Shown here in pieces: positions 37,977-45,210 of a stretch of 64,000 nt of DNA (within the stretch, counting starts at the first letter, position 1; each line of letters starts with the position of its first letter). The stretch is from positions 3,607 to 67,606 of the forward strand of contig FR889233.1 of the NCBI GenBank assembly GCA_000431815.1, given 5' to 3'. The stretch comes from Butyrivibrio sp. CAG:318. Lineage in GTDB: Bacteria > Bacillota > Clostridia > Lachnospirales > Lachnospiraceae. The notes under the pieces were generated by a model. It was given only the letters and a program-made list of their open reading frames with translations, searched no databases and had not been told where the DNA came from. A program made the position numbers and the translations under genes.

Positions 37977-38156
37977 ATGGGAAATATTCCATCAGACCCG
38001 ATAATATTACTCAGTTTTGTCAATATGAAACTTCGTGACGAAGGTCTTTCACTTGATAATTTCTGTGAGCGTTACGATACAAAGCGCCAGGATCTGTGTG
38101 AAAAGCTTGCCGCCGCCGGTTTCAGGTATGATTCCTCGAGCAACAGTTTCAGGTAA
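37977..38156 (+). CDS. DUF4250-type small protein
   Basis: 59 residues: IPSDPIILLSFVNMKLRDEGLSLDNFCERYD is followed by a short helical region and YDSSSNSF. This matches the small DUF4250 proteins common in Clostridia, whose function is unknown. AAGGAGG lies six bases before the ATG, and a promoter-like sequence precedes it. Too short for confident structure prediction by eye. Confidence 0.82.
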   Translation: MGNIPSDPIILLSFVNMKLRDEGLSLDNFCERYDTKRQDLCEKLAAAGFRYDSSSNSFR

Positions 38157-38160
38157 ATTA

Positions 38161-39090
38161 TTATTCCGCGAATAATTCAGTTGAAAAATACCTCTCGGCA
38201 GTGTCCGGAAGCACGGTAACCACAGTCTTGCCGCGGCCCAGCTTCTTCGCAAGTTTCAGGGCAGCGGCAACATTGGTACCGCTTGATATTCCACACATAA
38301 GTCCCTCTTCTTTCGCAAGACGCTTGGATGTCACAAGTGCTTCCTCATCCGATATCACATAGATATTATCATAGATTCCCTGATCAAGAATATCAGGTAT
38401 AATTCCATCTCCTATTCCCATCTGAATATGTGTTCCTATGGTTCCTCCCGCCAGTATCGCCGCGTTCTCCGGTTCTACAGCCCATATCTCTATATCAGGA
38501 TATTGTGCCTTAAGTACCTGGCCTATTCCTGTAATGGTTCCGCCTGTTCCGATTCCCGAACAGAATCCATGTATCGGTCCCGCAACCTGTTCCATAATCT
38601 CCAATGCCGTATGGTTCTTATGTGCCATCGTATTATCTTCATTGGCAAACTGCTGCGGCACAAATACTCTTGGGTCTTTCTCCTGCATCCTGAGTGCCGT
38701 CTTAAGACATTCATCTATGCATGCGCCTATATCTCCGGCATCATGTATCAATTTCACATCCGCACCATAATGTCTGACGAGTTTTCTTCTTTCTTCGCTC
38801 ACCGAATCCGGCATAATTATTATCGTCCGGTATCCCTTAACGGCACCCACAAGTGCCAGCCCTATTCCCTGATTGCCGCTGGTAGGCTCAACTATTATAG
38901 TATCTTCCTTAATGAGGCCCTTTCGTTCTGCTTCTTCAATCATATTGAGTGCAGTTCTTGTCTTAATCGAACCTCCGACATTCACTGCCTCGAATTTAAC
39001 AAGTACCTGCGCCGAATCCTCCTCAACCATACGATTCAGCCTTACCATCGGAGTGTGTCCGACAGCTTCAAGAATATTATTGTAAATCAT
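38161..39090 (-). CDS. cysK: Cysteine synthase (O-acetylserine sulfhydrylase type)
   Basis: 309 residues of the fold type II PLP family. The PLP Lys lies in GGSIKTRTAL, where most family members have SVKDR. The substrate loop is TSGNQGIGLA (usual TSGNTG), and the phosphate-binding loop is GIGTGGTITG. It makes cysteine from O-acetylserine and sulfide. I chose the ATG at 39090, after GGAAAGG; starting at 39162 would add 24 residues from the intergenic region. The altered motifs leave room for a different acceptor or donor substrate. Confidence 0.9.
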   Translation of the reverse strand: MIYNNILEAVGHTPMVRLNRMVEEDSAQVLVKFEAVNVGGSIKTRTALNMIEEAERKGLIKEDTIIVEPTSGNQGIGLALVGAVKGYRTIIIMPDSVSEERRKLVRHYGADVKLIHDAGDIGACIDECLKTALRMQEKDPRVFVPQQFANEDNTMAHKNHTALEIMEQVAGPIHGFCSGIGTGGTITGIGQVLKAQYPDIEIWAVEPENAAILAGGTIGTHIQMGIGDGIIPDILDQGIYDNIYVISDEEALVTSKRLAKEEGLMCGISSGTNVAAALKLAKKLGRGKTVVTVLPDTAERYFSTELFAE

Positions 39091-39115
39091 AAATAACCTT
39101 TCCAGTGTTTCTCCA

Positions 39116-39640
39116 CTATTTAATATTAGTATATTCAAACATTTTGAATTCTTTATTGCCAACGACTCCGTAAAAAATCGTCTGCGTGCTCACATATGTA
39201 AATCCAAGCTTTCTGTATAAAGCCTCCGCGGCTTTATTATGGCTTATCACATCCAGATGCAGTGCCTTGATGTCATTCTCCCCGGCAAGTCTTATGATAT
39301 TCCTTACCAGTTCACTGCCGACGCCGCATCCGCGGCTGTCATAGTCAACCGCAAGTGTATGTATTATCCACACCGGTCCATCATTGACTTTCCACGGGAC
39401 CTGCTTGTATTCTTCATTAGCATACGGATTACATATCGCGCATGCCCTGATTATACCATCATCCTTCAACACATACAAATAGCCACACTCAATATTCTGT
39501 CTTATCATATCATCGGATGGATACACGCCCTTCTTCCAGCCAGGAAAAGACTCTTCATCCTGACTCTTATCAATCAGATTCCAATAAAGCTTCTGAACCT
39601 GTTCAAAATCCTCTTTATCTGCTTTGGTAAAAAACATCAT
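39116..39640 (-). CDS. GNAT-family N-acetyltransferase
   Basis: 174 residues with the GNAT acetyl-CoA pattern: beta-4 strand and motif A (TLAVDYDSRGCGVGSELVRNI), then the C-terminal motif AAEALYRKLGFTYVS. Transfers acetyl from acetyl-CoA to an amine; the target is unknown. It lies 25 bases before the cysteine synthase gene, so serine acetylation might be suspected, but known serine acetyltransferases belong to another fold. Start at 39640. Confidence 0.88.
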   Translation of the reverse strand: MMFFTKADKEDFEQVQKLYWNLIDKSQDEESFPGWKKGVYPSDDMIRQNIECGYLYVLKDDGIIRACAICNPYANEEYKQVPWKVNDGPVWIIHTLAVDYDSRGCGVGSELVRNIIRLAGENDIKALHLDVISHNKAAEALYRKLGFTYVSTQTIFYGVVGNKEFKMFEYTNIK

Positions 39641-39702
39641 GTCACCTGCCTGTATCTATTTTACTTTGCCGGAATTGCTCCTGTATTCCTCGTTAAGCTG
39701 TC

Positions 39703-39867
39703 TCAGTTCCCTCTCTCCGTTAATGTACGGTTCATAAAACGAATCAACCGAACCACCGCCGAGATTATCGCACCCATTGCAAAAATCACATCTATTGTAT
39801 CATTAAGCATTGTAATAATAACTACTATTCCAGCAACAAAAGAAGCTTTTGTATTTTCGAAAGCCAT
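39703..39867 (-). CDS. Possible small membrane protein, frame broken near its start
   Basis: 54 residues beginning MAFENTKASFVAG, with a long hydrophobic stretch (FVAGIVVIITMLNDTIDVIF, then AMGAIISAVVRLIRF). Its own ATG lacks a ribosome site, but a strong GGAGGAAGGG stands before an ATG at 39907 in another frame that encodes MSNTRNKTRKKK and then meets stops. A +1 shift at an A-run near 39870 would join the two. Beyond the hydrophobic part the first frame again looks coding-like (ERELRQLNEEYRSN). Either a decayed gene or overlapping small ORFs. Confidence 0.4.
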   Translation of the reverse strand: MAFENTKASFVAGIVVIITMLNDTIDVIFAMGAIISAVVRLIRFMNRTLTERGN

Positions 39868-39937
39868 TTTCTTTTTTCTTACGTGTTTTATTTCTTGTAT
39901 TTGACATTACCCTTCCTCCATAAGAAATAATGGCCTA

Positions 39938-40963
39938 TTATGTTTCAGTCTTTGCCAATCCTTTTACTATCTTATCAAAATCAGATTCTATCGGCTGTGT
40001 CTTGTTAAAAATATCATATTCCTGATATGCTTTCTCCACTGCCTGCTTATGGGAAATACGTCCATTATCTTTCAAGATATCGTATCTGCGGAACGCAAGG
40101 AACTCATTCACGCTTTTTGAAAATTCTTCCATTGTAAAGACGTTTTCACGTTCAATCAAATCCTCTATATAATCAAAATATCCTGTAACAGCACGTTCCA
40201 ACTGACGAATCTGTTTTTCGTCCAAATAGTTTTTGGCAATTGGAGTATCAGATTTGAGAACACGACCATCGGGAGCATTTTTCCATGTTGTCAAGCCCAT
40301 ATTTTCCTTGGTGTGGTCAGCTTGATTATAGACGATTTCAGCCGCTGTTTTACCGGTAATGGCATAATGAAATTTGTTCTGTATGGTTGCATAAAAATTA
40401 TATGCAGTATCAGAATCTCTATTGTAATCAATGCTGCACTCTGCAAAGATATCGGTTATCTGTTGCCATATTCTGCGTTCGCTGGCACGGATGGAGCGAA
40501 CTCTTTCCAGCAATTCACGGAAATAGTCTTTTCCAAAAGCTGTTTTACCCTGTTTCAGGCGTTCGTCATCCATAGCAAAGCCCTTTATCATATATTCCTT
40601 CAAAATACCGGTTGCCCATATACGGAACTTGGTTGCCTGAATGGAGTTTACTCTGTAACCAACGGAAATAATGGCATCCAGATTGTAATAATTGGTAGGG
40701 GAAAGCTGTGTTTTTCCGGGAATCGCACCATGTGGAGTGGGTATTTCCATTTTGGAAACTACCACTTCTTCACGAAGTTCTCCCTGCTCAAAGATATTTT
40801 TTAAATGCTTGCTGATTGCCGGTGTCTGAACACCAAATAATTCAGCCATTGCCTTTTGGGTAATCCAGATTGTTTCATCTTTTATCAAGGCACTGACCGT
40901 TACGTTATCATCTTCGGTTCTGTATAGCACCATTTCCATTTGTTTTGTAATATCTGTATTCAT
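39938..40963 (-). CDS. RhuM-family protein
   Basis: 341 residues. The N-terminal region carries a DNA-binding-like domain (IWITQKAMAELFGVQTPAIS), followed by NYYNLDAIISVGYRVNSIQA and FRIWATGILKEYMIKGF, which are signatures of the RhuM family. RhuM was first described as a Salmonella virulence-island protein; many members sit in prophages and defence islands and their activity is not firmly known. Its presence marks this stretch as accessory DNA. A weak AAGAAAGG precedes the ATG. Confidence 0.88.
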   Translation of the reverse strand: MNTDITKQMEMVLYRTEDDNVTVSALIKDETIWITQKAMAELFGVQTPAISKHLKNIFEQGELREEVVVSKMEIPTPHGAIPGKTQLSPTNYYNLDAIISVGYRVNSIQATKFRIWATGILKEYMIKGFAMDDERLKQGKTAFGKDYFRELLERVRSIRASERRIWQQITDIFAECSIDYNRDSDTAYNFYATIQNKFHYAITGKTAAEIVYNQADHTKENMGLTTWKNAPDGRVLKSDTPIAKNYLDEKQIRQLERAVTGYFDYIEDLIERENVFTMEEFSKSVNEFLAFRRYDILKDNGRISHKQAVEKAYQEYDIFNKTQPIESDFDKIVKGLAKTET

Positions 40964-40988
40964 AATCAGCCTTCTTTCTTACATAGAC

Positions 40989-41057
40989 CTAATACACTTT
41001 CACAATCTCTTCCGTAATTCCGTACATTTTCTTAAACTTATCCAAGTCATCAGCATT
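40989..41057 (-). pseudogene. Possible C-terminal gene remnant
   Basis: A short open stretch in the frame shifted from the methyltransferase end reads NADDLDKFKKMYGITEEIVK and then VY-stop. It has the charge pattern of a protein C terminus but no start codon or ribosome site. It begins within the methyltransferase stop. Probably the tail of a lost gene joined at a deletion point; chance cannot be excluded. Confidence 0.3.
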
Positions 41058-41652
41058 ATGGATTATTCTGTAATATTATATTAATCCAATTCACATTATC
41101 CCGCTGCAAAGCATCCGCAGAATACCAGATTTCTGTTATCTTTAATCCATTTTCTTCTGTAACAAATTCTCTTAATTCCTGCTCTGTGATTGCCGTAAAA
41201 TACCGCCCGGCATCATCATATCCGGAATCAATGCCGGTTTTCATTGAAATATAAGCTGCTCCCGACGGATTAAGAATCACCGGCAGTTTATTAAAAAATC
41301 CGGCAATTTCCGTTCTCGGCAGATGAAGAATTGAAGCATTCGCCCAGACGCCATCATATCTATGTGACGGAATCCATTCAGAGACCGGTATATTAAGTAC
41401 TTGTGCATCAGCATATGCAGATGCAATCTGACACAATTCCCCGGATGCGTCAATTCCTTCAACTTCATAACCATGTGTCTTAAAATATCGCATATCCCGC
41501 CCGCTTCCTGCGCCTATATCTATTATGCAGCCTCCCGGTTTAACATACCGGCAGAAACGTTCACAATTAGCTGACATATCTATTTTACACGTTTTATTAA
41601 AATAGTCCAATGCATTCTTATTATAATAATCAATAGTACTGATATCTATCAT
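41056..41652 (-). CDS. Class I SAM-dependent methyltransferase
   Basis: 198 residues. Motif I is IDIGAGSGRDMRYF (SAM binding) and motif II acidic residue lies in VEGIDAS; the later strand motif is VWANASILHLP. Resembles small-molecule or Tellurite-resistance-type methyltransferases rather than DNA methyltransferases, since no DPPY/NPPY motif is seen. It lies 25 bases after the HNH gene and may be co-transcribed with it. Target unknown. Confidence 0.85.
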   Translation of the reverse strand: MIDISTIDYYNKNALDYFNKTCKIDMSANCERFCRYVKPGGCIIDIGAGSGRDMRYFKTHGYEVEGIDASGELCQIASAYADAQVLNIPVSEWIPSHRYDGVWANASILHLPRTEIAGFFNKLPVILNPSGAAYISMKTGIDSGYDDAGRYFTAITEQELREFVTEENGLKITEIWYSADALQRDNVNWINIILQNNP

Positions 41653-41677
41653 CTTCCGTCACTTTCGTTAAATTATG

Positions 41678-42682
41678 TTATAATACAATTCGCTTCTTCG
41701 GCTCCCATATTTCACTGTATCCATTTGTTCTTGCCCAATTATATATATCGCGGAGGCTGTCACTTCGATATCCGGCTATCTTATTTGCATATGCCGCCAG
41801 TCTTGACGCATTATTTCGTCTGATAATCTGTTCCAGATAGACCGGTGCTGCCAGCTTATCACTTTTGGATTCATTGCATTGTGGGCATGCAAGCACAAAG
41901 TTCCAAAGCTTATCATCTTTAATAAATGACCACGGGATAAAATGATCAACATGAATAGCAGATTCTTTAAGCGGACGTCCACAGTAAAAACACCTTTTGC
42001 ACTCAAATTCGTCATATAATATATGCCTGTATACAGATAAGTCACTTCGCTTTGTACTGCATTCTATTTTTGTAAGCAAATGTACAACCATCGAATCATC
42101 ATTTACTTTTTCCATATACCGTGCCCACTCATAGTAATTCATTTTCTCGATAACAAGCTTATGTTTACACAGAAATTCATACATATACGGCGAAAAACGC
42201 AGCCACTCACCGCTGCGTGAAAAAGAATATGCCATTCCGCCCAAATCCGCATAAAGCGCACCAACTACATTTATTTTGCATTTTCGTTTTGTATTATCAC
42301 ACACAAAAATCATTGCATCATCATTAAGCTGCTCAAAAGGTACTCCATCTGCTATATGAAAACGTGTTGCTGATTCGCGCAATATTCCCTCTATAGCAGA
42401 TATCCTTCCATCTCTGGTAATGCTTTGCTGCCTGATCCCATACTTAAGCACAAGATTCCAGTAGCTTTCTGCAAATTTAGCAAATATCACATCAAATGTC
42501 AGCTGTAAATTACTATCCACATTATAAAGATTATCCAACAACGATTTGAGGAATGCAAACTTATAACTCGTTGAATTTTTGGACTGTGCCGAAAATAATC
42601 TGCTAAAAGCTGACCATAACTCATCCTCTGACACGTTTTTATTTATATATTGTCCCTCTGATAATAAATGTCCTGCCGGCAT
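41678..42682 (-). CDS. HNH endonuclease-domain protein
   Basis: 334 residues. The C-terminal third holds an HNH domain: CFYCGRPL, VDHFIPWSF (catalytic His), and NFVLACPQCNESKSDK with the second Cys pair of the zinc site. The N-terminal 220 residues are helical and not recognised; they may recognise DNA or a partner. AAGGAAGG precedes the ATG. Placement next to a methyltransferase and RhuM suggests a mobile or defence function, but a restriction pair is not supported. Confidence 0.82.
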   Translation of the reverse strand: MPAGHLLSEGQYINKNVSEDELWSAFSRLFSAQSKNSTSYKFAFLKSLLDNLYNVDSNLQLTFDVIFAKFAESYWNLVLKYGIRQQSITRDGRISAIEGILRESATRFHIADGVPFEQLNDDAMIFVCDNTKRKCKINVVGALYADLGGMAYSFSRSGEWLRFSPYMYEFLCKHKLVIEKMNYYEWARYMEKVNDDSMVVHLLTKIECSTKRSDLSVYRHILYDEFECKRCFYCGRPLKESAIHVDHFIPWSFIKDDKLWNFVLACPQCNESKSDKLAAPVYLEQIIRRNNASRLAAYANKIAGYRSDSLRDIYNWARTNGYSEIWEPKKRIVL

Positions 42683-42684
42683 AA

Positions 42685-43155
42685 CTATCCTTCCTTATCA
42701 TTGCCTTCTTTCGCCTGTGCCGTCCGAATCATTTTCTCAAAAGACTGTGCAAAATGTTCATCATCCGCATCTGTTCTTTTTCGCGGTCCGCTTATATGAT
42801 TCTTGTGGGAAGCACGTCTGGCTTTCTTATTAAGATGTCTTTCCATCAGCATACGGTCTATGTTCTCATCCGTATACCACGTTCCGGACTGGTGAATCGC
42901 ATAAGCACCTTTAACAAGTGCCATCGCAGCCACTCCATAATCCTGAGATACCACTATGTCACCTTTGTGGCACATGTTAATTAATTTATAATCCACGGCA
43001 TCTGCTCCGGCTCCAACAGTGATTACTTCACTGTAATATGAATGTATTATATGATTAGTGTCACACAAAAGTGTCACGGGAATATTATATTTCTCCGCAA
43101 GCGATTCAACAATGCCCACTACCGGGCAGGCATCGGCATCAACATATATGTGCAT
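42685..43155 (-). CDS. YaiI/YqxD (DUF188) family protein
   Basis: 156 residues. Begins MHIYVDADACPVVGIVESLA, the family's acidic PIN-like motif, and includes DYKLINMCHKGDIVVSQDYG. The fold is PIN-like, so a nuclease role is suspected for the family, without experimental proof that I know of. C-terminal charged tail. It ends two bases before the HNH gene. Confidence 0.9.
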   Translation of the reverse strand: MHIYVDADACPVVGIVESLAEKYNIPVTLLCDTNHIIHSYYSEVITVGAGADAVDYKLINMCHKGDIVVSQDYGVAAMALVKGAYAIHQSGTWYTDENIDRMLMERHLNKKARRASHKNHISGPRKRTDADDEHFAQSFEKMIRTAQAKEGNDKEG

Positions 43156-43157
43156 AT

Positions 43158-43985
43158 TTAATCTTCCTTTATGATAATTTTACTGATTCCAATAGGAATT
43201 GTCGTATCTATTGGAAGCCCCATCATCCACAGTCTATCATTCTTCCACTTTTCGATGGCAGCTTCCTTATTGGCACTATTTTCATTAAGCCATATAAGAA
43301 AGCTAAGATGCCCTACTATTTCACCTTTGCTCATGTATCCACTGAGATAAGCATATTTCAAAATCATATGCCTCTGCGTCTCAGACAACTCATCTGCTTT
43401 TGCGTTATATCCTATATGATATAGTTCTGACTCTTTATTTAATTTTCCACCATTATTTATGAATTGATATCCATCCTTAACAAATTTGTCAAACTCTTCA
43501 GCCTTAAAAACCGGACACATAATATGTCCCATTTTTTTCAAAATGTCATACCCATATTTCCCTATGTAATATGCCTTACAATCTTTACAATAATATGTTT
43601 CGTAAACTTCCTGCATAGTCACTTTCCCTGTGATATCGGAATATATAGGTGCTTTTGTTATAACTTTTTTATATTGGTGTCCTTTATTTTCGCATTTTTT
43701 CATATCAGACTGGACAATAAACTGTCTAAAATCAATTAGATTATCTGATACCTCATCATCATCTTTATTTTCTTCGACATAATACTTTTTTAATTCATCG
43801 TATAATGCACGAAGTTCCTCCTCTTCGAAAGTAATTCCCTTTTGAGCTTTTCCGTTTGACCACTTTCTCAAATCCAACTTTGCCGGATTATCTCCCCATT
43901 TGATTAAATTTAATTGTATTTCTCCGTTACCTTTTCCATATGGGAACGAAAATATTTTTTTTACTATCTCATAATTTACAGGCAT
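43158..43985 (-). CDS. PC4/YdbC-like domain fused to an uncharacterised Cys-containing domain
   Basis: About 275 residues from the ATG at 43985, which follows GAGGAGG. Residues 1-70 resemble the YdbC/PC4 single-stranded-DNA-binding fold (EIQLNLIKWGDNPAKLDLRKW, GKAQKGITF). The middle has a charged linker and a CKDC motif (YYCKDCKAYYIGKYGYDIL), possibly half of a zinc site with other Cys/His. The C-terminal part (HMILKYAYLSGYMSKGEIVG) is unknown; it ends near a stretch rich in Ile. YdbC is normally a stand-alone protein of about 75 residues, so this is an unusual extension. Confidence 0.65.
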   Translation of the reverse strand: MPVNYEIVKKIFSFPYGKGNGEIQLNLIKWGDNPAKLDLRKWSNGKAQKGITFEEEELRALYDELKKYYVEENKDDDEVSDNLIDFRQFIVQSDMKKCENKGHQYKKVITKAPIYSDITGKVTMQEVYETYYCKDCKAYYIGKYGYDILKKMGHIMCPVFKAEEFDKFVKDGYQFINNGGKLNKESELYHIGYNAKADELSETQRHMILKYAYLSGYMSKGEIVGHLSFLIWLNENSANKEAAIEKWKNDRLWMMGLPIDTTIPIGISKIIIKED

Positions 43986-44078
43986 TACCACAACCTCCTC
44001 ATTATCATTTAAACATATATATAATGATACCACCACACATTTTATTATGCAAGATTTTTGTCATACTTTGTCGTGTCA

Positions 44079-44258
44079 TTATTCCTTAACCTGTAAATTA
44101 TACTGCTTGAGCAATCTTCTTGCCACCATACGGTTAAGGTCCTTATTGACCGCGATAGTGTTTACTCCGTTTGAGTATATAAAATGCGATCCCTTGCATC
44201 TCTGATATTCATATCCGTTGTCACGCAGAATTTTCTTCATTTCCCTTGCATTTACCAT
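44079..44258 (-). CDS. hicA: HicA-type mRNA interferase-like protein without HicB
   Basis: 59 residues from the ATG at 44258 (AAGGAG upstream). Matches the HicA/YcfA double-stranded-RNA-binding fold: NAREMKKILRDNGYEYQRCKGSH with the catalytic His in KGSHFIY, then LNRMVARRLLKQYNL. HicA toxins cleave mRNA and normally have a HicB antitoxin immediately next to them; none is found here. It could be a solitary remnant or have a distant or unrelated antitoxin. Confidence 0.85.
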   Translation of the reverse strand: MVNAREMKKILRDNGYEYQRCKGSHFIYSNGVNTIAVNKDLNRMVARRLLKQYNLQVKE

Positions 44259-44305
44259 AATAATTTTCTCCTTGTATCCGTGCCACACACCTGTTATTTT
44301 CTGCT

Positions 44306-44593
44306 TTACCCGAACAGGCTTATAATAAACTGAACCAGAGCAATTCCGATGCTTATTCCGAATATGTATAACAAACCGGCGAAGAAAGTTGGAATGTTCT
44401 CAATATCGATATTAAATAACACACATATCAGTGTCATCAGCACCAGACCACAAATTACTCCAACTATAGCTCCGGCGCACGAACTGTTGTGTGGCGGCAA
44501 TGATTTATCTCCGTATGAACAATTCTTATCGTGTAAGCCTTCCGGTGCGCCACACTCCGGACAGCTGTGATTTGAAAATTTGTCATCTGACAT
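44306..44593 (-). CDS. Small membrane protein with N-terminal zinc ribbon
   Basis: 95 residues from the ATG at 44593 (AGGAGG upstream). A short Cys motif (CPECGAPEGLHDKNC) precedes two membrane segments (CAGAIVGVICGLVLMTLICV and FAGLLYIFGISIGIALVQFI). Function unknown. It follows the Ser-rich protein gene after 16 bases. Confidence 0.75.
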   Translation of the reverse strand: MSDDKFSNHSCPECGAPEGLHDKNCSYGDKSLPPHNSSCAGAIVGVICGLVLMTLICVLFNIDIENIPTFFAGLLYIFGISIGIALVQFIISLFG

Positions 44594-44609
44594 AATCGTG
44601 TCCTCCTTT

Positions 44610-45035
44610 TTACCAATCCAACTCATCCATTGCATCATCTACGCCATCTGCGTAATCGTCATCTCTGTTATATAAGTCATCATCATAGTCACCATTCTCG
44701 TATACATCTTCGTAACCCTTGTCATATGAAGCATATGGATTTCCGGATGAATGCGAACTGCTGTGATGGCTTCCTGAATTCGACGGCTTACTATATGACG
44801 AACTGCCGGAAGTTGACGGCTTGCTGTACGATGAGCTACCGGAAGTTGATGGCTTGCTGTATGATGAGCTGCTTGTCGACGGTTTGCTGTACGATGAGCT
44901 GTGATGATATCTTGAGCTGTATGAACTGCTTGTGGAGCTGCTCTCACTGCATCCGCCCACAACACCGATAATAATAAACATAGCTACAAATACAACAAAT
45001 ATTGCTATTACTCCTGATTTGTCTGAATTATTCAT
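44610..45035 (-). CDS. Membrane-anchored Ser-rich repeat protein
   Basis: About 141 residues from the ATG at 45035 (AGGAGG upstream). One hydrophobic segment with a Cys near its end (FIIIGVVGGC), then a low-complexity region built from an 11-residue unit (SSYSKPSTSGS) repeated about four times, and a strongly acidic Asp/Tyr-rich C terminus. The Cys could be a lipobox, though the preceding residues are only a partial match. Function unknown; such proteins often span or contact the wall. Confidence 0.7.
   Translation of the reverse strand: MNNSDKSGVIAIFVVFVAMFIIIGVVGGCSESSSTSSSYSSRYHHSSSYSKPSTSSSSYSKPSTSGSSSYSKPSTSGSSSYSKPSNSGSHHSSSHSSGNPYASYDKGYEDVYENGDYDDDLYNRDDDYADGVDDAMDELDW
44790..44905. 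repeat. 33-bp tandem repeat inside the Ser-rich gene
   Basis: About three and a half copies of a 33-bp unit (core ggcttgctgtacgatgagct) with point differences, coding for the 11-residue Ser/Tyr/Lys/Pro unit. Copies keep the frame. Length variation between strains would be expected. Confidence 0.7.
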
Positions 45036-45104
45036 AATGTTTTCCTCCTGTTTTGGTTTGTCTTGGTTTTCTTTATACACATATTATGCGCAGATTATAT
45101 GTAC

Positions 45105-45166
45105 AATAAAAAGGACTTCTATATCACGATTCCGGAGCAGCAAAAAAGCCGGCCATTACGGCCGGC
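45105..45166 (-). terminator. Conserved terminator-repeat, copy 1
   Basis: On the minus strand a stem gccggcc / ggccggc is followed by TTTTTTGC, 45 nt after the stop at 45211: a strong terminator. The 39 bases at 45128-45166 recur almost unchanged at 60662-60699, and the upstream 25 bases (45105-45129) recur at 63942-63966. Confidence 0.85.
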
Positions 45167-45210
45167 AGAACATCTGTCATTTTGACTTTTCATATCATTT
45201 TTAAAAGAAC

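Noticed and set aside
38428..39096. 222-codon plus-strand frame opposite cysteine synthase
   Set aside because: Complement of a well conserved enzyme; no start signal; Tyr/His/Cys-rich nonsense composition.
41056..42682. Restriction-modification pair
   Set aside because: The methyltransferase has no DNA methyltransferase catalytic motif, and the nuclease has no recognised specificity domain.
44079..44638. HicAB toxin-antitoxin pair
   Set aside because: The adjacent gene encodes a zinc-ribbon membrane protein with no HicB or other antitoxin features.
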